Assembly (NCBI RefSeq): GCF_000002995.4
Contig: NW_025062477.1
Location: forward strand, 10,388,649-10,452,648
Reading direction: 5' to 3'
Source of the DNA: Brugia malayi
Taxonomy: Eukaryota; Nematoda; Chromadorea; Rhabditida; Onchocercidae
DNA length: 64,000 nucleotides
Position numbers and translations under genes: made by a program. Shown here in pieces: positions 1 through 13,700 of this stretch. The notes under the pieces were generated by a model. That model saw only the letters and a list, made by a program, of their open reading frames with translations, made no database searches and had not been told where the DNA came from. Numbering within the stretch: position 1 is the stretch's first letter; each line of letters opens with the position of its first letter.

Positions 1-239
1 AAATCACTCTAAAATAATTTCACTATAAAATTTTAAGTTAAAAAAAATTTAATAAAAGAAAGACGAGGAAAAAGAAAAGAAAAAAAAAAAACTTTGACTA
101 TTTAATTTCATCCTTTCCATTTTATTTCATTTCTCTCTCTCTCAAATTACGTATTTATTTTTAATTACAAATTCAATTCTCATAAATTCATTCTATCGAT
201 TAAATGATTTTATATGAATTATAGTGTAAGTAAGCTAAC

Positions 240-915
240 TTGTTAGAGCAATATGATCGTAGAGTAATGGAATGTTAGTGGTATGAAACATGGATGGATA
301 CGGTAGTTGTTCAATTAGAATTGGTGCTGCTGCCTCTGTCCTTGTTGTCACATTTGTTGTCGTTGTTGTTGTTGCTGATACTGTTGTTGTAGTTGCTGTT
401 GTAGGTGTTATTGTCGATGTTGCTATTGTTGTTGATAACATATATGATGGTAATGATGATGATGATTGCGATAATGATGATGATGATGATAATGATGATT
501 GTGATGATAGCATAATTGGTGCGGTAACAGTTATTGTTGATGATGCGGTTGACATTAATGATGACATATAACTTATATTTTTCATTCCACAGAATGCTTT
601 CATATCAGGTTGATTTTTAGAAGAATGATGATTTTCAGGAAATAATGATAAAGAATTAATAGGATATGGAGATGAAGAAGTATTATTAGATAGAATATGA
701 ATTATTTTTCCATTTAATTTTTGATAATTTGATGAAGTGACCATATTTTGATGACTAATACTAATATTATTACTATTATTGTCATGATCATGATTAGCAT
801 TACTGCTATTATTATCATTATTATGATTATTGTTATTATTGTTCGCAGTATTACTGATATGATTATGATTATAATTATTATCATGTTGTAATAAAGCATC
901 AATTGAGGTGAACAT
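240..915 (-). CDS. First exon (partial gene) of an Asn/His/Ser/Thr-rich protein, possible homeobox-type transcription factor
   Basis: A 225-codon open frame starts at ATG 915 and reads leftward; a GT splice donor is possible just before position 240 (phase 1), so the rest of the gene would lie beyond the left edge. The N-terminus is MFTSIDALLQ, which resembles the eh1-like repressor motif at the start of some homeodomain proteins (MNX1 begins with a similar F-x-I-D-A-L-L). The remainder is low complexity: long Asn/His/Asp runs, then Ser and Thr runs. No DNA-binding domain lies in the window, so the assignment is a guess from a short motif. The frame overlaps GAT/TTG-type trinucleotide repeats, so part of its openness could come from repeat composition. 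A TTT-rich leader region lies just upstream at 916-1200. Confidence 0.4.
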
Positions 916-1362
916 TTTAAAGTAAGTTTATGAGAGAACAAAAAGGCAAGAAAGAGAGAAACACAGGCGCAGTTATGATTGAAACTTAGAAAAAAAATGA
1001 ATCCAAAATTGTCTCTTCCATTTTTCCATTTTCTTTTTTTTTTTTTTTTTTTTTCAAATCATTTGTTTTATTTCACTTTTTCTTATCCTCATCTTTCATT
1101 ATTACTATTCTTTCTCATCCTTATCCTCCTTTATTTTACTTATCTCTTTTTTTTTTTTTTCAACTTCTTCCAAAATATTATTCATCAATACTAAAACTAA
1201 CTGATTGGGTGTGGTTTGCTTTTCATAATTCAATTATTTTAATTTTTTAAAGAAATTTAAAACTGACAAAAAAAAAAAGCAAACAAATCCATCGGGAATT
1301 TCTTATCTTCTCCTTAGCTTCTTTTGTTTTCTTTTTTCTTCCTCCTATCTTTCTTTCCCTTT

Positions 1363-1384
1363 CCCTCTCTCTCTCTCTCTCTCT
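1363..1384. repeat. (CT)n microsatellite
   Basis: Eleven or so CT units in the gene-free region upstream of the left-edge gene. Confidence 0.9.
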
Positions 1385-3243
1385 TTTGTCATTTCATCTT
1401 GATATATTTTTAGAAAAAATTTTTTCTTTCCTTCTTTTTTCTCCTTTCTACTGTTTATAAAATAATCCACAATAATATTCAATTCTGCTAACTTTGTTTT
1501 AAATATACATTTGAAAATTGATAGACAGTTAAAATGTTTATCAGTTAAAATTATAAAAAATATATTCTTTCCATAGGGAAATTATTGCTAAAAACTTTTA
1601 ACCATTTACTCTTATTTTTTTTATAGTATAAATGTTCATTGTCATATAAAATAAATAATATTATTAAACATTTTGTTTGTTTTTCTTTAAAAACAAAAAT
1701 AGAAAGAATAAAACTTTAAATAATTTGAAAAAAAAAAAGGAATAATATATATATCAAATATTCCATTTCAAATAATTTAATTAGAAGATCAAAGTTAAAA
1801 AAGAATATGCGGGAAGAAGAATGAAAGAAAAAGGAATGGAAAAAAGAAAAAATTATTATGCAAAAAATTAAAATCATAAATCAATTTTTCCTTTCATCAG
1901 AATAAAATTCATTCAATTTCTCTTTTAACATGCAAACAAACACTTTGTTATTCATTTCTTCTCTTTCATTTTCCGCCATTCTTTTTCCGCTTCATATTTA
2001 TCAATTTCTTTATTGAAAACATTTTTCGTTCTACTTAATTTGTCATTTCAGCAGAGGATTATGGTAGTAGACAAATTTTCATCGTTTCAATTATATTTTT
2101 CAAATTCATTTGGGAATTTCGGTACGTACTCTTTTTAAATGTGCTAAGTGCTTTTTCCTCTCATTTTTCTTCAAATCTTTTGTAATAAAGGAGGAAAATC
2201 AATTTTTAAATTTATTACAAATAATTTTTCATTTGCTTTTTTGTTTCTTGAAAAAATGGAAAGAAAAAAAAAATAAAGAATAAACATTAAAATTAAATAA
2301 ATAAATGGAAAATAAATATTAAATTTTGGAAAAAATGAAAAATTAAATGGCAAATAAAAAAAATATGAAAAAATTTGAATACTCTTTTTATTGAATATGT
2401 TTTTTTTTTCTTCTCAATTTTAATTTGTTTTTAAATTTGCTGGAAAAAAAAACAGATAAAAATTCCTGAAATTTTGTATTCGATTTGAAATTTTTATGAC
2501 AGAATTAGATTTTTTTTTTCATAAAACATAACTTTATGTTCAAATTGAAGAGATATCGTTAAATGGAAATAAAATTTTATCAGTATATTATAATTGTAAA
2601 CAAATGTAGCATTAATATAAAATCATTTTCACTTTTACATCATAATCTATCAACATATGACATAACATTAGCACTTTTAATTAATTTCCATAATGTGTTA
2701 ATTGGCAAATACTAACAACAGTATTGTTAGTTATACAACATAAACATCAATAAGCAAATTATTATCATTATCAGCAAGTTGCATGATCAATCATTTTGGA
2801 CTACTTTAACGATGATAACTTTAATTGTTAACTTATTCCGTGAAATCTGCAATGATTAATCAAACTTCTAACAATTTTATCATTGGTCCTCTATGTTTAG
2901 TCTTTTAGTCTAAGTAATATTCAATCCAAAAGTATGCTATCACATCTATCACTATACTCCGATAAGTCACTGCACTGTTCATTTCATATATCAACTTATC
3001 ACTTACTCTAGATAATGAGTTTAACATATAAATACAAATAATCCTCCTTAATTTCATTATCTATATCAAATAATTTCCAAAATGAAAGAAGTACTTCTAA
3101 CTTCAAAATAACCTTTGAACTTGAAGATCAAATTTAAAAAATCTTTGTCATACATTTACTTTAAATACGAACAAAATTATTTATTTTTTTGAAACAATAA
3201 AAAAAGTTTATTTATTATTTTAAGTACAAACAAATAAATAAAA

Positions 3244-3280
<37 letters not shown>

Positions 3281-3290
3281 AAAAAAAAAA
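3244..3290. repeat. Poly-A tract
   Basis: Long, nearly uninterrupted A run with a few C interruptions. Homopolymers of this length are common throughout the window and are sequencing-error prone. Confidence 0.9.
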
Positions 3291-4746
3291 AGGAACAAAT
3301 GAAGAAGAGAAAAGGAAGAGGGAAAAGGTTAATGATAAAGAGAAGAGGTCATGCACCGTACTATACAGTGATGAATAATATAAACTTGGCACCGTTAAAG
3401 ACTACTTCTTGGATTAGTAATATTGCTAATGGTGGCAAGAAATAATTCAATTCCTTCTCAAAATAATGTTTCCGATGAAGAACAGAAAGGAAGAAGGACC
3501 AGATGAGATACAATAGAATTTTAAATTACAAATATAACAAAAAAAAAAAGAAAAAAAAAAAAAGTAAATAAACCTCAAAACGATTGTTGAGTCAAAAAAT
3601 AAAGATCAAAAAAAAAAAAAAAAGATAATTTCAAACGAAATAACCAAGATAAATGAAAAGAAAACATAAAGAAAATGATATATCAGAAATTCTGTTTCAT
3701 TGGTAAGAAAAGAATGTTAGATCGAAATTGAGTGAAACAAAAGCTGGAATATGTATGAAGCCTAATGAAATACACGAAATGGTCAAAATATAATATTCCA
3801 GGAGAAATTCGTTCGCAATCTGTTCAAAACGGATACTTCATAACAAACTCAGGAAATCTTCACCATCTGAAGTTCGTTAAAATAAAATTCTACAACCCCG
3901 AGGAAAAAAAAAAGTAGTCGACAGTTTAATTATACAGCATTTAGTCGGTTCATTAATTAGTTATTAGTAATTATATGTAATGTAATAAAACTGAAATATA
4001 CTACTGTTAATCGGAAAACTATTTCCATGGCATATGAAGATAAATTTTTAGATAACGATATAAAACACAGAATGGACGTAAATCACTAAAATGTGGATGA
4101 TCTTTACTTAAATCACCGCCAAATACTTCCAGTTTAAAAAAAAAAAAAAAGGAAAAAAAAACACAGTTTGAGAAAAAGAAATGGGAATAAAAGACTAAAA
4201 CGCGATCAAATTAAGGAAGAAATAAACAGAATCCACAGATAAGATAGGAAATCTAGCAAGGATAACACAGCAAATTCTGTACGAAAAAACATATAAAACA
4301 AGAAGGAATAAAAATATGTGTTAAACTCGAATGATCCCATAACCAACAAAAAATTGAATAGAAAAACGAATAAATTATACGGGCAGGAAAAAACACTGCC
4401 GAAAGAAAAAACTGAAATCTTACAATCTGATAAGACAAGACAAATTCACAATGAGGAACAGACTGAAAATGAAATACAAGATATAAATGTCTTTAAAAAA
4501 CTAGACATACGAAATAGCCATATTAGCCTAATAAGGGTATTATCACTTTAAAAATTTTTATAAAAATATAACTGGAAAAAATGTAGAATACATTGCTAGG
4601 GATTTTACCACAAATTTAAGTCGACCGTTCTAAATATCAAAACAGTTCCATCACTCACAAAATGCAGAATTTTAAAAACAAGCTTTGAGGTGAGCGTACA
4701 AACTTATAAAATATTTCGCAAAGTTATCAGCTAGTCAGACCAAATG

Positions 4747-7700
4747 TCAGCTTGTTTGGTCATTTTTCTGCGGTCCTTTGCTACGACCACGGAGTCCACT
4801 ACCACGGTAACGATCGGATCTTCCTCCTAAAAATATCGAAACTTTGGTCTATTAATAAGAAAAGTGACTGAAATGAAAATTAAGAAAGGCTAACAAAAAA
4901 AGAAAAACGTACGTCCACCTCCTCTAAAATATGCGAGTGGCATTCGATAAACATCTGATGGTGCAACACAACATGCTGGTGGGCTTTTTCTCCAGTGCCT
5001 CAAAAATTATTCAAAACGCAATAAAAAAGTGCGCCTGCACAAATAATGTGAGAAAAAACACATGCAAATACCATTTTGTGCTCTGGTTAATTTAATCTAA
5101 CGACAATTAATTTTAGCAAAAAATTTCACTAATCTATGTTTGATTTAGATATCGAATCGAGGAAAACTGCAAGAAGGATTAATGCTTGAAAAATCGAACG
5201 GTGCGAAAATTTACCAGTCTCTTCGACGATTTTCTCTTCGTCGTTCTCTAATTCCTTCACTATTGCGCTGTTCTTGATGTTCCTCTACTGCAAATATCTG
5301 TCACGAAATGTCAAAATTCAAAAATGAAAACAGGGTGAAAAGATAACACACAATACTAGTATAGAGACAATTCAAAAATGGCCGTCATTTCCAAAATATG
5401 CCTTCTAACTTAATAAAAATTTGCTTCCACATTACGAACCGAACAAATATATCCCATAACAATGCAAGTTTAGAAAATGTTTCATTTCTAATCGCTATGC
5501 AAACCCAGAACACTGTTTAATTACATGCAAATTTGTTCATCCTTTCATAATCAACAAAAAATAGTGGAATAGTTAGGAAGGTGAAGAACAATAAGAAAAA
5601 ATTCCACATAAGTGTTAAACACAAGAAAAAAATAACCTTTGGCTATATCAACTGATCGATTTGATTGTGGTCTCGACCTATTCACAAACTGTCGGAACAT
5701 TCGTCGAATACGTTGATCGTCCGGTCGTAAATGGTAGGGAACAAAATGTCCATGTCCTGATCTTTGAACGACTGTAACTGTATCATTAGTAGTTTCCTGC
5801 CGTTCGTTTGATTCTTCAGTATTTCGTGATTCCTGTGGTAAGTCATCACCAGCTGAAGTATTATTTTGTTCCACTTCCACATTCATTACTAGCTTTCCAT
5901 TTGTTATTCCGACTTCGTCCAACGTACTCATACATGGATCTTCGGGAACCTAAAAGTACTTTTGTTTGAACAAGTACATAGAATCTATCTTCCATATTCT
6001 TATTTTCTCTCCAGTAGTTTCATAGTCTTTCTCAGGATTCTTAAAATCACTTATAACTGTATGTGATGAACAACAGGACAAACTTGTTCTTCTTCAAATG
6101 GAAGTGATCGTGAACTAAAAGTATCATCATTAGGTTCATTTGAATGTGTGCTCGCTATGGTATTCTCTTCTTCAGAACGGTTATTATCGATCCCTAAAAC
6201 AAATAAATCTTCTACAATTTCAAATTATGAGTGACAATATTTTTAGATCCATCAAACCAAAAGTTTCAAAAGTCTCTTGAAATGCGAACTTTCGTCAATT
6301 TCCAGAGACTGTATACTGGGCCCACCACAGAAGTCAGCTCGATTGTCTGGGTTTGAAATTCCACTGGATTGTTTTGATTGTTCATTTGGTGTCATAAAAT
6401 AAGAACTAGAACTACCAACAGAAGTTTCTCGTTGACACTGCTCTTCTGCGTGAGCTGGAAGTTGTCGACGACGAACGGGTCTTTCAGTTGTAATCTAAAA
6501 ATTTTGAAACTAAAAAAATTGAAAACAGATTTTAGAATTTTCCAAATTTGTACAATTTTGTTTTGAAAAACTTTAAACTCCGTAAAACCAAGAAATGAAT
6601 GACCACCTAAATCGTTCTACTCTCAAAAATAATAAAACATTAAATGAGAATTTCAATTATGCAAAACCTTTTTATATCTACCTCATTATTTGCTGAATTC
6701 GAGGAACGTTCTTGATATCCTGGCAAGTCAGTACAGTCTGCAAAGCCAGCGCGAATATGATCTTCCAATAATATCTGATTTATGGTTGCTAGCAGTTCCT
6801 TCAAAATGAAGTGGTAAATTTAAATCAAATTCCAGATCTTGCTAGGAAAGCATCCCAAACATCTCACGCTTTAATCTATCTTGAAAATTAAATGCATTTA
6901 TTTGCTGCAATAAGCAAAGGACCACAGTTCAGAAATGAATATCCATCCTTATACGAAATGGTACCATATCGACAACAATTACGAGAAAGGAAGGAAAAAA
7001 CCTTAGTTTCTTCAGTTTCCGGGCGATCGGGTTGTTTCATTATAAATATGAAATAAGTCATCAGCTTGACACGCAGTTTTAACATTAATTGCATATCCTG
7101 AAAGCAATTCCTGACTCATTTCCTTGCTGAGAGTAAGGAAGAATAAAAGGAGAGATAAGAAAGAACGAAAACTAGACAAATTACCTTGAAATATAGAAAT
7201 AAATACATCGGGCACACGCGAATTAAATACACCGAATTGCAAAAAATTTTTAATTTTAAAGGATATTTGATAAACTAACCTCAAATTTCCATCGAAAAAC
7301 CAGCCACGGCTCAAGAGCAAAGACGCATTCGTCGGTGTTTGAATCCGTGTCTGCATCATCATTTAATGCAAATTCATCACCTAAAATTAATGGACAATTC
7401 TGATAGTTTAAAGTAAAAAAAATTCTTATGACAGAATGTCCAATATAAGAAATTTGTTTGTAATGAAAAAATTACATTTTCAGAAAAAATAATCAACTTG
7501 CCTATAGAGTAGTCATTCAGAACTTCACGTTTAAGATGAATTGGACCAGCAAACAACAATACAGATAGCGGTGGAACAGCGGTAACCGTTCGCAACTTAA
7601 AAAATTAATGGTTTGCTTCAAATTTTATGTGGAATTTGAAGATTTTTAGAAAATATGGATTAAATTAGTAAATGCACTGAAAGAAAAAAAAATAACTGTA

Positions 7701-10700
7701 GCGTCAGCAATAACCTACACTTAAGTTATCACCAGTTTTCGACAATTCCTGAAAGGCAAGGTATTCAATAACCGGTTCCGGCTTCGCCAATTTTCCAACT
7801 CCCACTGCATTCATTCCATTAGATGAAGCCTGTCGTTTAACGGCACAACCATATGGTAATGATGCAACTTCGTTACTATAAAAATTTGAATTCTAAAAAT
7901 TTAATTCAATAGCTCAGAAACCTTGCATCAGAATCAAAGGAATAGCCAATTTTATAAAGCATTAGTATGTTAGAAAAGCTCTTGATTAAAAAAAAAAAAA
8001 AACTGATCAACGAAGATCAATGTTTCTATGAGATTTATTCATTACAAATGTAAGATTCTTTATAAAAGGTCTCGTCATGAGATTCTTTATAAAGGTAATT
8101 GTTATCCCACTTTAAGAATCAGAGATCTGAATATGGCTTCTAAGTAAAACGAAGCAGAGATTAATAAAAATGAAAAAAAAAAAAAGCCTTTCCTAAATAG
8201 CATGATTAAATGATTAGAAATTTCCGAATACCTTGTACGTATTTTTCGAATCTGGCCACCAGAACGGGTAAAACCAATATTAGGGTAACTACCCGCCACA
8301 ATTGCTCCCTGAATCATTGGCCATGAATTACTATACCGATTTAAATCGGGATCATCTGCTGACCGACAGTTTGCGGGTAATAGCCGAAGTCTTTGTAGTT
8401 CCATGAATAGTTGCTGTCTGTAATTTATTATCAAAAGCAAGCGTGAATCGGTAATGGCGTGTAAGTAACACATACACCTAATCGTAATGTAATCAAATCC
8501 GCAAGAAATAGAGAAACTGAAGGGCCAGAATAACTTTCGATCGTCCAGTCATTCATTCTAATGCAGGCAGCATAACTTAATATTATTCTTTCCAACAAAA
8601 AATTCATATCAACTTCTGAATGAATGAATCGAGAAAAAATGGCTAAAAAATCCCTTTTAAGAACCACTAATCATAATTACAATGAAGATATATTACCGAA
8701 CTTCCATCCCAAACTAAGAAATGTTTGTTAATGAGCCGAAAAGTTTAATCCATATTGTGTTCCCAAACTATATCTCAGCAAGACACTATCAATGATAGAA
8801 CCAAAAACAAAAAGCTCACTTTTTAAAAATATTTTTCTATATTAATTTCACCTAATCAACGCAAAATCCGCAGCTAGCTCTTCATTTTACAGTATTTTAA
8901 AAAATTCAATTCAACGATACAAATTCACCTACCGAATACCAACGATCATTCGCATCGCATTAAGGGATAAATAATTACTCATACAAAAATTCGACTGCCC
9001 ATGAGGAGGTAATTTTATGAATGCGTTATATATTCTTAAAAATGTCATATGATCGGAATAATCAAAACCGGCGAAAATATCACGTGCCATCATTGCTGAA
9101 TTCCGTTCTTCTCGCTCACCACTCGGTGGCAACACAACTACAACCGCAACTATTTTTATGATAAGTGAAACACAAATATAAAGAAAAAATAGAGAAAATA
9201 AGACTATGTGACTAATAATCAAAAATAAGCGTAACTTACAGGGATCACGATGCGACAGAGTGGCAACAAGTGTTAAAACCGGACTCAAGCATTTCAAGCA
9301 AATACCAAAAAGAAGAAATCGAGCTAATTGCGGGCACAAAGGAAGTTGCACAATATGACGTCCAAGATCAGTTAAATCGGGCTCACCATTCCGGTCACGA
9401 GCATTTGAGAAATATGAATTATCTGTTAGATGTGACATCTGCGATGATTCCTGTCGACATTTGAAAACTGCACCAATTTGCTGCAAATATATTTGTAAAA
9501 TATTTTCTGCAAATATATTTTCTCAAAGTTTTTATTGCTGCTTACAGATTACAGATTATACTCAGAGAAGGAATGTGGTACTAATCGTAAGAAAAAAGAA
9601 TTATAATTAAATGGAAACGCTCTCATAAATAAGAGAAAGATTGTAAAGATTCCTTAAGCTGTTGAATTTTTGATAAAAAGGTTAAAAAAAAAAATTGCAA
9701 TTTCTCGCATCTAAATATGGTAACCTCAAGGAATTCAAAGCTTCGATCTATGGCTATTGCTGCTGGTGGTTCTGGTGCGTTAAGCAAAAATTGTCGAACT
9801 GAATATTTCCGTGGAGCAAACATTTTCGCATGCAAACATACTTCATGAATAGCGCTTCTTTTCATTTCAGGTAACTAAAAGTTTAGGATTTATTAGGAAA
9901 TTTAAATGACCATATTTTGAAATTGAAAAATTTAAGCAACCATATTTCGAATTTTGAACTGATGTAAAAAATTCAACAAAGACCTGAGTTGGATTCATTC
10001 TAGCATAATCTTCCATTGTGAATAGTCGAAAACAGTAACCACTTCGACATCTTCCAGCTCTACCAGCTCGTTGTTCAGCATTAGACTTTGCTATCCATGT
10101 CATTTTAAGTTGACTGATACGTGTTGAGTGATCGTAAATTTTCTAAAGTGTACAGAAAGCATGATGAAAATATCTCAGGTTTTCTAATATATATATATAT
10201 ATATATATAAATATATATTTTATATATATATCCAATAAAGAAAAATATTTTTATGTAGAAATATATTAATAATGAACAATCAAGGAATCAAGAAATACGG
10301 TCAAAAACAAAACACGGCTATGCCTCTTCACATCTGCAATGACGTTGCAGACATATCAAACCATCTTCCCAACTTTAATATTGATATAAGAAAGATATAG
10401 AAAGAACTTTAATACTGTGTATATGAAAGAATAAGGAAGCAAAGTTTTGAAAATAACGAGAAGTTTGAACCGTTACCTCCTTGACTTTCCCACAGTCAAT
10501 CACGAAAACAACATCATCGATTGTCAAACTCGCTTCAGCAATATTTGTACTCAAAATCTGCAATTCTCTTAAAATTTCACTATTCTGATTTGCGATCCTA
10601 ACTGAAATTAAAAGTCACTAGAACGGTGCAGAATTATTATGCTTTACCTTTGCTATTATGCTTTACCTTTCACTTCACTTTCCTTATAAATGGTTATATA

Positions 10701-13700
10701 TAAGACGATTAATATGAATAGATAATGTAGCTTGAAACATACCACTTTACGATAACCACGACCCACTGGCTCGAACACACGCTGCTGATCTTGATTACCC
10801 ATTTGAGAGTGAAGAGTGAAAATTGCTGGCTTTGTGGAACAGCCTTGCATTTTAATAGCTTTCTCACGTACAGCTAAGATATCTTCATAACCAGGTAGGA
10901 ACACCAGAATTGAACCTGAAAAAAGTTTTTTGGCCTTCGATCAAAAAAGCATTTCATTCATAAATATCACAACAATAATCAAATCCCTCTTTCAAATACT
11001 GACATTCAAATATAAAATAACCAGAAAGTTATTACAAAGAAAAACCAAACAATTTTTACCAATATTTTGCTTTGTTTGTAAAGATATCTCAAAAATACTT
11101 CATATAAACATAAAAAAAGCCAACCATGAACTGGGCTGTCCATGCAGTAATTGATAACAGCTACCGTTAAATCCGTATCAACACTTTCCAACCATTGTTC
11201 ACCACCGGATATCATATATGACTGTAAAACGTATAAGCAAAATAATCGAATTTTTTTTCTATTATTTCCTTCTGACTTGAATTAAATTATTCATTTATCT
11301 TCCAATTTTTTTTTTTTTTGTATTTTTTATGATTGGCATTGTTTTAAATATTTTCAATTAGTATATAGATCTTATTTTCCAAACAAAAATTGTAGCAAGT
11401 GAAAACTTACATCAACTAGGTAAATAGTATCCAAATTAGTACGTCGCAGGATTTCCACATATGACGGGTCAAAATATGGCGGACGATCGCGCAAACACGA
11501 TACGTAGTATTCTTGGTCGCAGTGAGGCTAACAAGGTATTCAATACAACAACAATAAATCATCTTAAGTCAAAATTAGTTTGAATAAAATCTGCTAGACA
11601 GCCAACAAATTTCTGTACATTCTTGGTTTACTAAGATGGAACGGCGAATAAAAGAAGAAAGAAACCCTTATTTCTGATGCTAGGCTTGAAAGTTGCAAAC
11701 ATAAAGATGACAAAACAAACATACCGTATCTCGTCGTCCTGAGTGACCACTTGACAATGAAAATGGCATTGTTAACCTGAAAATAATTAAAATAATAAAT
11801 AAAAAAAAAAAAAAAACACATGAAAAAAAATCTTGAACCAACATACAGACAAAATAACAAAATACCATTATTTAAACTTAAAACAGAAGCACGGCCTTAA
11901 AATTTCATATAAATGAAAAATCATAAACAGTTATAAAATAACAGTAATAAATACCCCTGATTAGAAAAATTTGATCCATTAGAATTCCACTGAGTCCCAA
12001 ATCCGTCTGTATTATTCGCAGGCATAAAGAATTTTGGAGGTTGCGTGTAATCTTGTATACTTGGAGGCTGTAAATCATTGGTTTCACTGGATAATTAATA
12101 AGCTGAATAAATACAAGAAAGTATTCAATTCCTGCAGTTATTTCAGGATATTTGGAACTATTAAATTATGCTTTTTGGATGCTAGGACCATAATTGTGTC
12201 GCTTTATTTATTTTGTCAACTTTTCCTTTTTTTTTTTCTTCACTTATAACAACGGTAATTCAAACTTAATCAGCTACTATTATTGAATCACACAATCATA
12301 CCATAAATCCATTTCCGATCAGACCTTGCAATTAGCTACATTTAGAGCACAAATTTACCATAACGTAGTAATTTTGACAATCACTTTGCGCCGGCATTAC
12401 ATGATATGTTGCATACATCATTTGCGGTCCGCCAACATATGAGGCCATCATACCATATGGAGTCACTGGAATCTGTTGAGCATATACACAGTTTGGTGGT
12501 GGTTGAGAATAATTGAAACCCTAAAAACAATCAGTCAGAAATTAAAAAAATTTTCGAAAAAACTCTCATTCGCACTTACTATCAGCATGGATTTGCCAAC
12601 ATGTTAAATAGCTGAAGAAAACTTTCAAAAGAAGTGTTTATGTTCCAGCAAAACGTTCGCGAAGTAATTCTGGTAATGAGATTTCGAGATTTCAAACAAA
12701 ATTTCGAGCTAAATTATGTGCCACTTCTATCTCCTATCAATATTTATCAAAAGTTTCCTTATTATATGTTTTCGGAACTCTTTCCGCCGACAACTAAAAA
12801 TTTTCAAAAAGATCTGAAGACTAATTAAGAAAGAAAACTTACGGCTAATCCACTCGGTGATGGGTACATTTGGTAACCATCATAAAATGTCGGTTCTTGG
12901 TAACAGCCACTTTGTTCACCATTTCTTATATTCATTTGGCTATACATTTCAGTTAAACTGATCTGTCCTGAAAAGCGTTTGTTAACTTAACTTTCATTAT
13001 TGAAATTAAATCGCAGTTTATAGTCTAATAGTGGAATAAAACTGACCATTGCAATTTGTGTAATAGCCTTTTTCTTGATGTGAATTTGAAGAGATTCTGC
13101 AAAACAAACTTTATTATTTTTTTATATTTCAGAATTTATGTTCATCTTTTCCTTCTTCTTGGTAAAGTAATAACCAAAATTAATGCAAATGAAACAAAAC
13201 ACTCTGTGCATTTCAACAAATAAATGTAAATCGCTTCTTATGTGCACCCACTTTACATAAGAACATAATATACCATGTATTTTATATGCTGAACATAAAA
13301 TATTATCCATACATAAACAGCTAATTCATTCAAAAAAAAAAAAAAAAACCATCTCAATTTGATTAATCCTAACTTAAATAATTATCTCTCAACTAAACAA
13401 CCTTTGACCAAACACGATTCGCAAAATTACTTCAAATGCTTTCAAACCGTTTACCTATTTTTACCCATTTGTCACAAAAAGTTAAAGTAGCATTGGAATA
13501 AAGGAAAAGAAAGAACCAACTGTGGATATAACTGCCGATTATTGAACTGATTGATCACTACTGGAGATAAATGATCACTTGCAGTAGCAGACGCAATTCG
13601 TCGTGACGGCATGACTTCATAATTACTATTCACTTCATCGCCACTCTAAATAACAAAATTGATTTACAAGAACGATAAAGCGCTTGAAGTCCGTCTCCGT

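Larger units (their letters stand above)
916..4746. other. Gene-free region between two minus-strand genes
   Basis: Nothing convincingly coding is visible here. It should hold the promoter of the left-edge gene and the 3' flank of the helicase gene. It contains a (CT)n tract near 1363-1384, poly-A runs near 3244-3290, and a TGATAA/TTATCA-rich stretch at about 2640-3010. Small open frames in this stretch are A/T-tract artefacts. I found no canonical AATAAA signal for the helicase transcript just below 4747. Confidence 0.6.

Noticed and set aside
290..571. Plus-strand open frame rich in Val and Asp
   Set aside because: It is the antisense of the Ser/Thr and Asn codons of the minus-strand exon and of GAT repeats; no start context or splice logic.
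6841..6895. Minus-strand segment reading RLKREMFGMLS after an AG
   Set aside because: It hits a stop after a few codons and is out of phase with exon 29; exon 30 at 6798 continues the frame cleanly.
8431..8667. 78-codon minus-strand frame inside the helicase gene
   Set aside because: It falls between exons 24 and 25, and joining it would break the phase between the conserved HA2 and OB segments; it is intron.
9270..9464. Plus-strand open frame antisense to helicase exon 23
   Set aside because: It is a shadow of the conserved HA2 coding sequence on the other strand.
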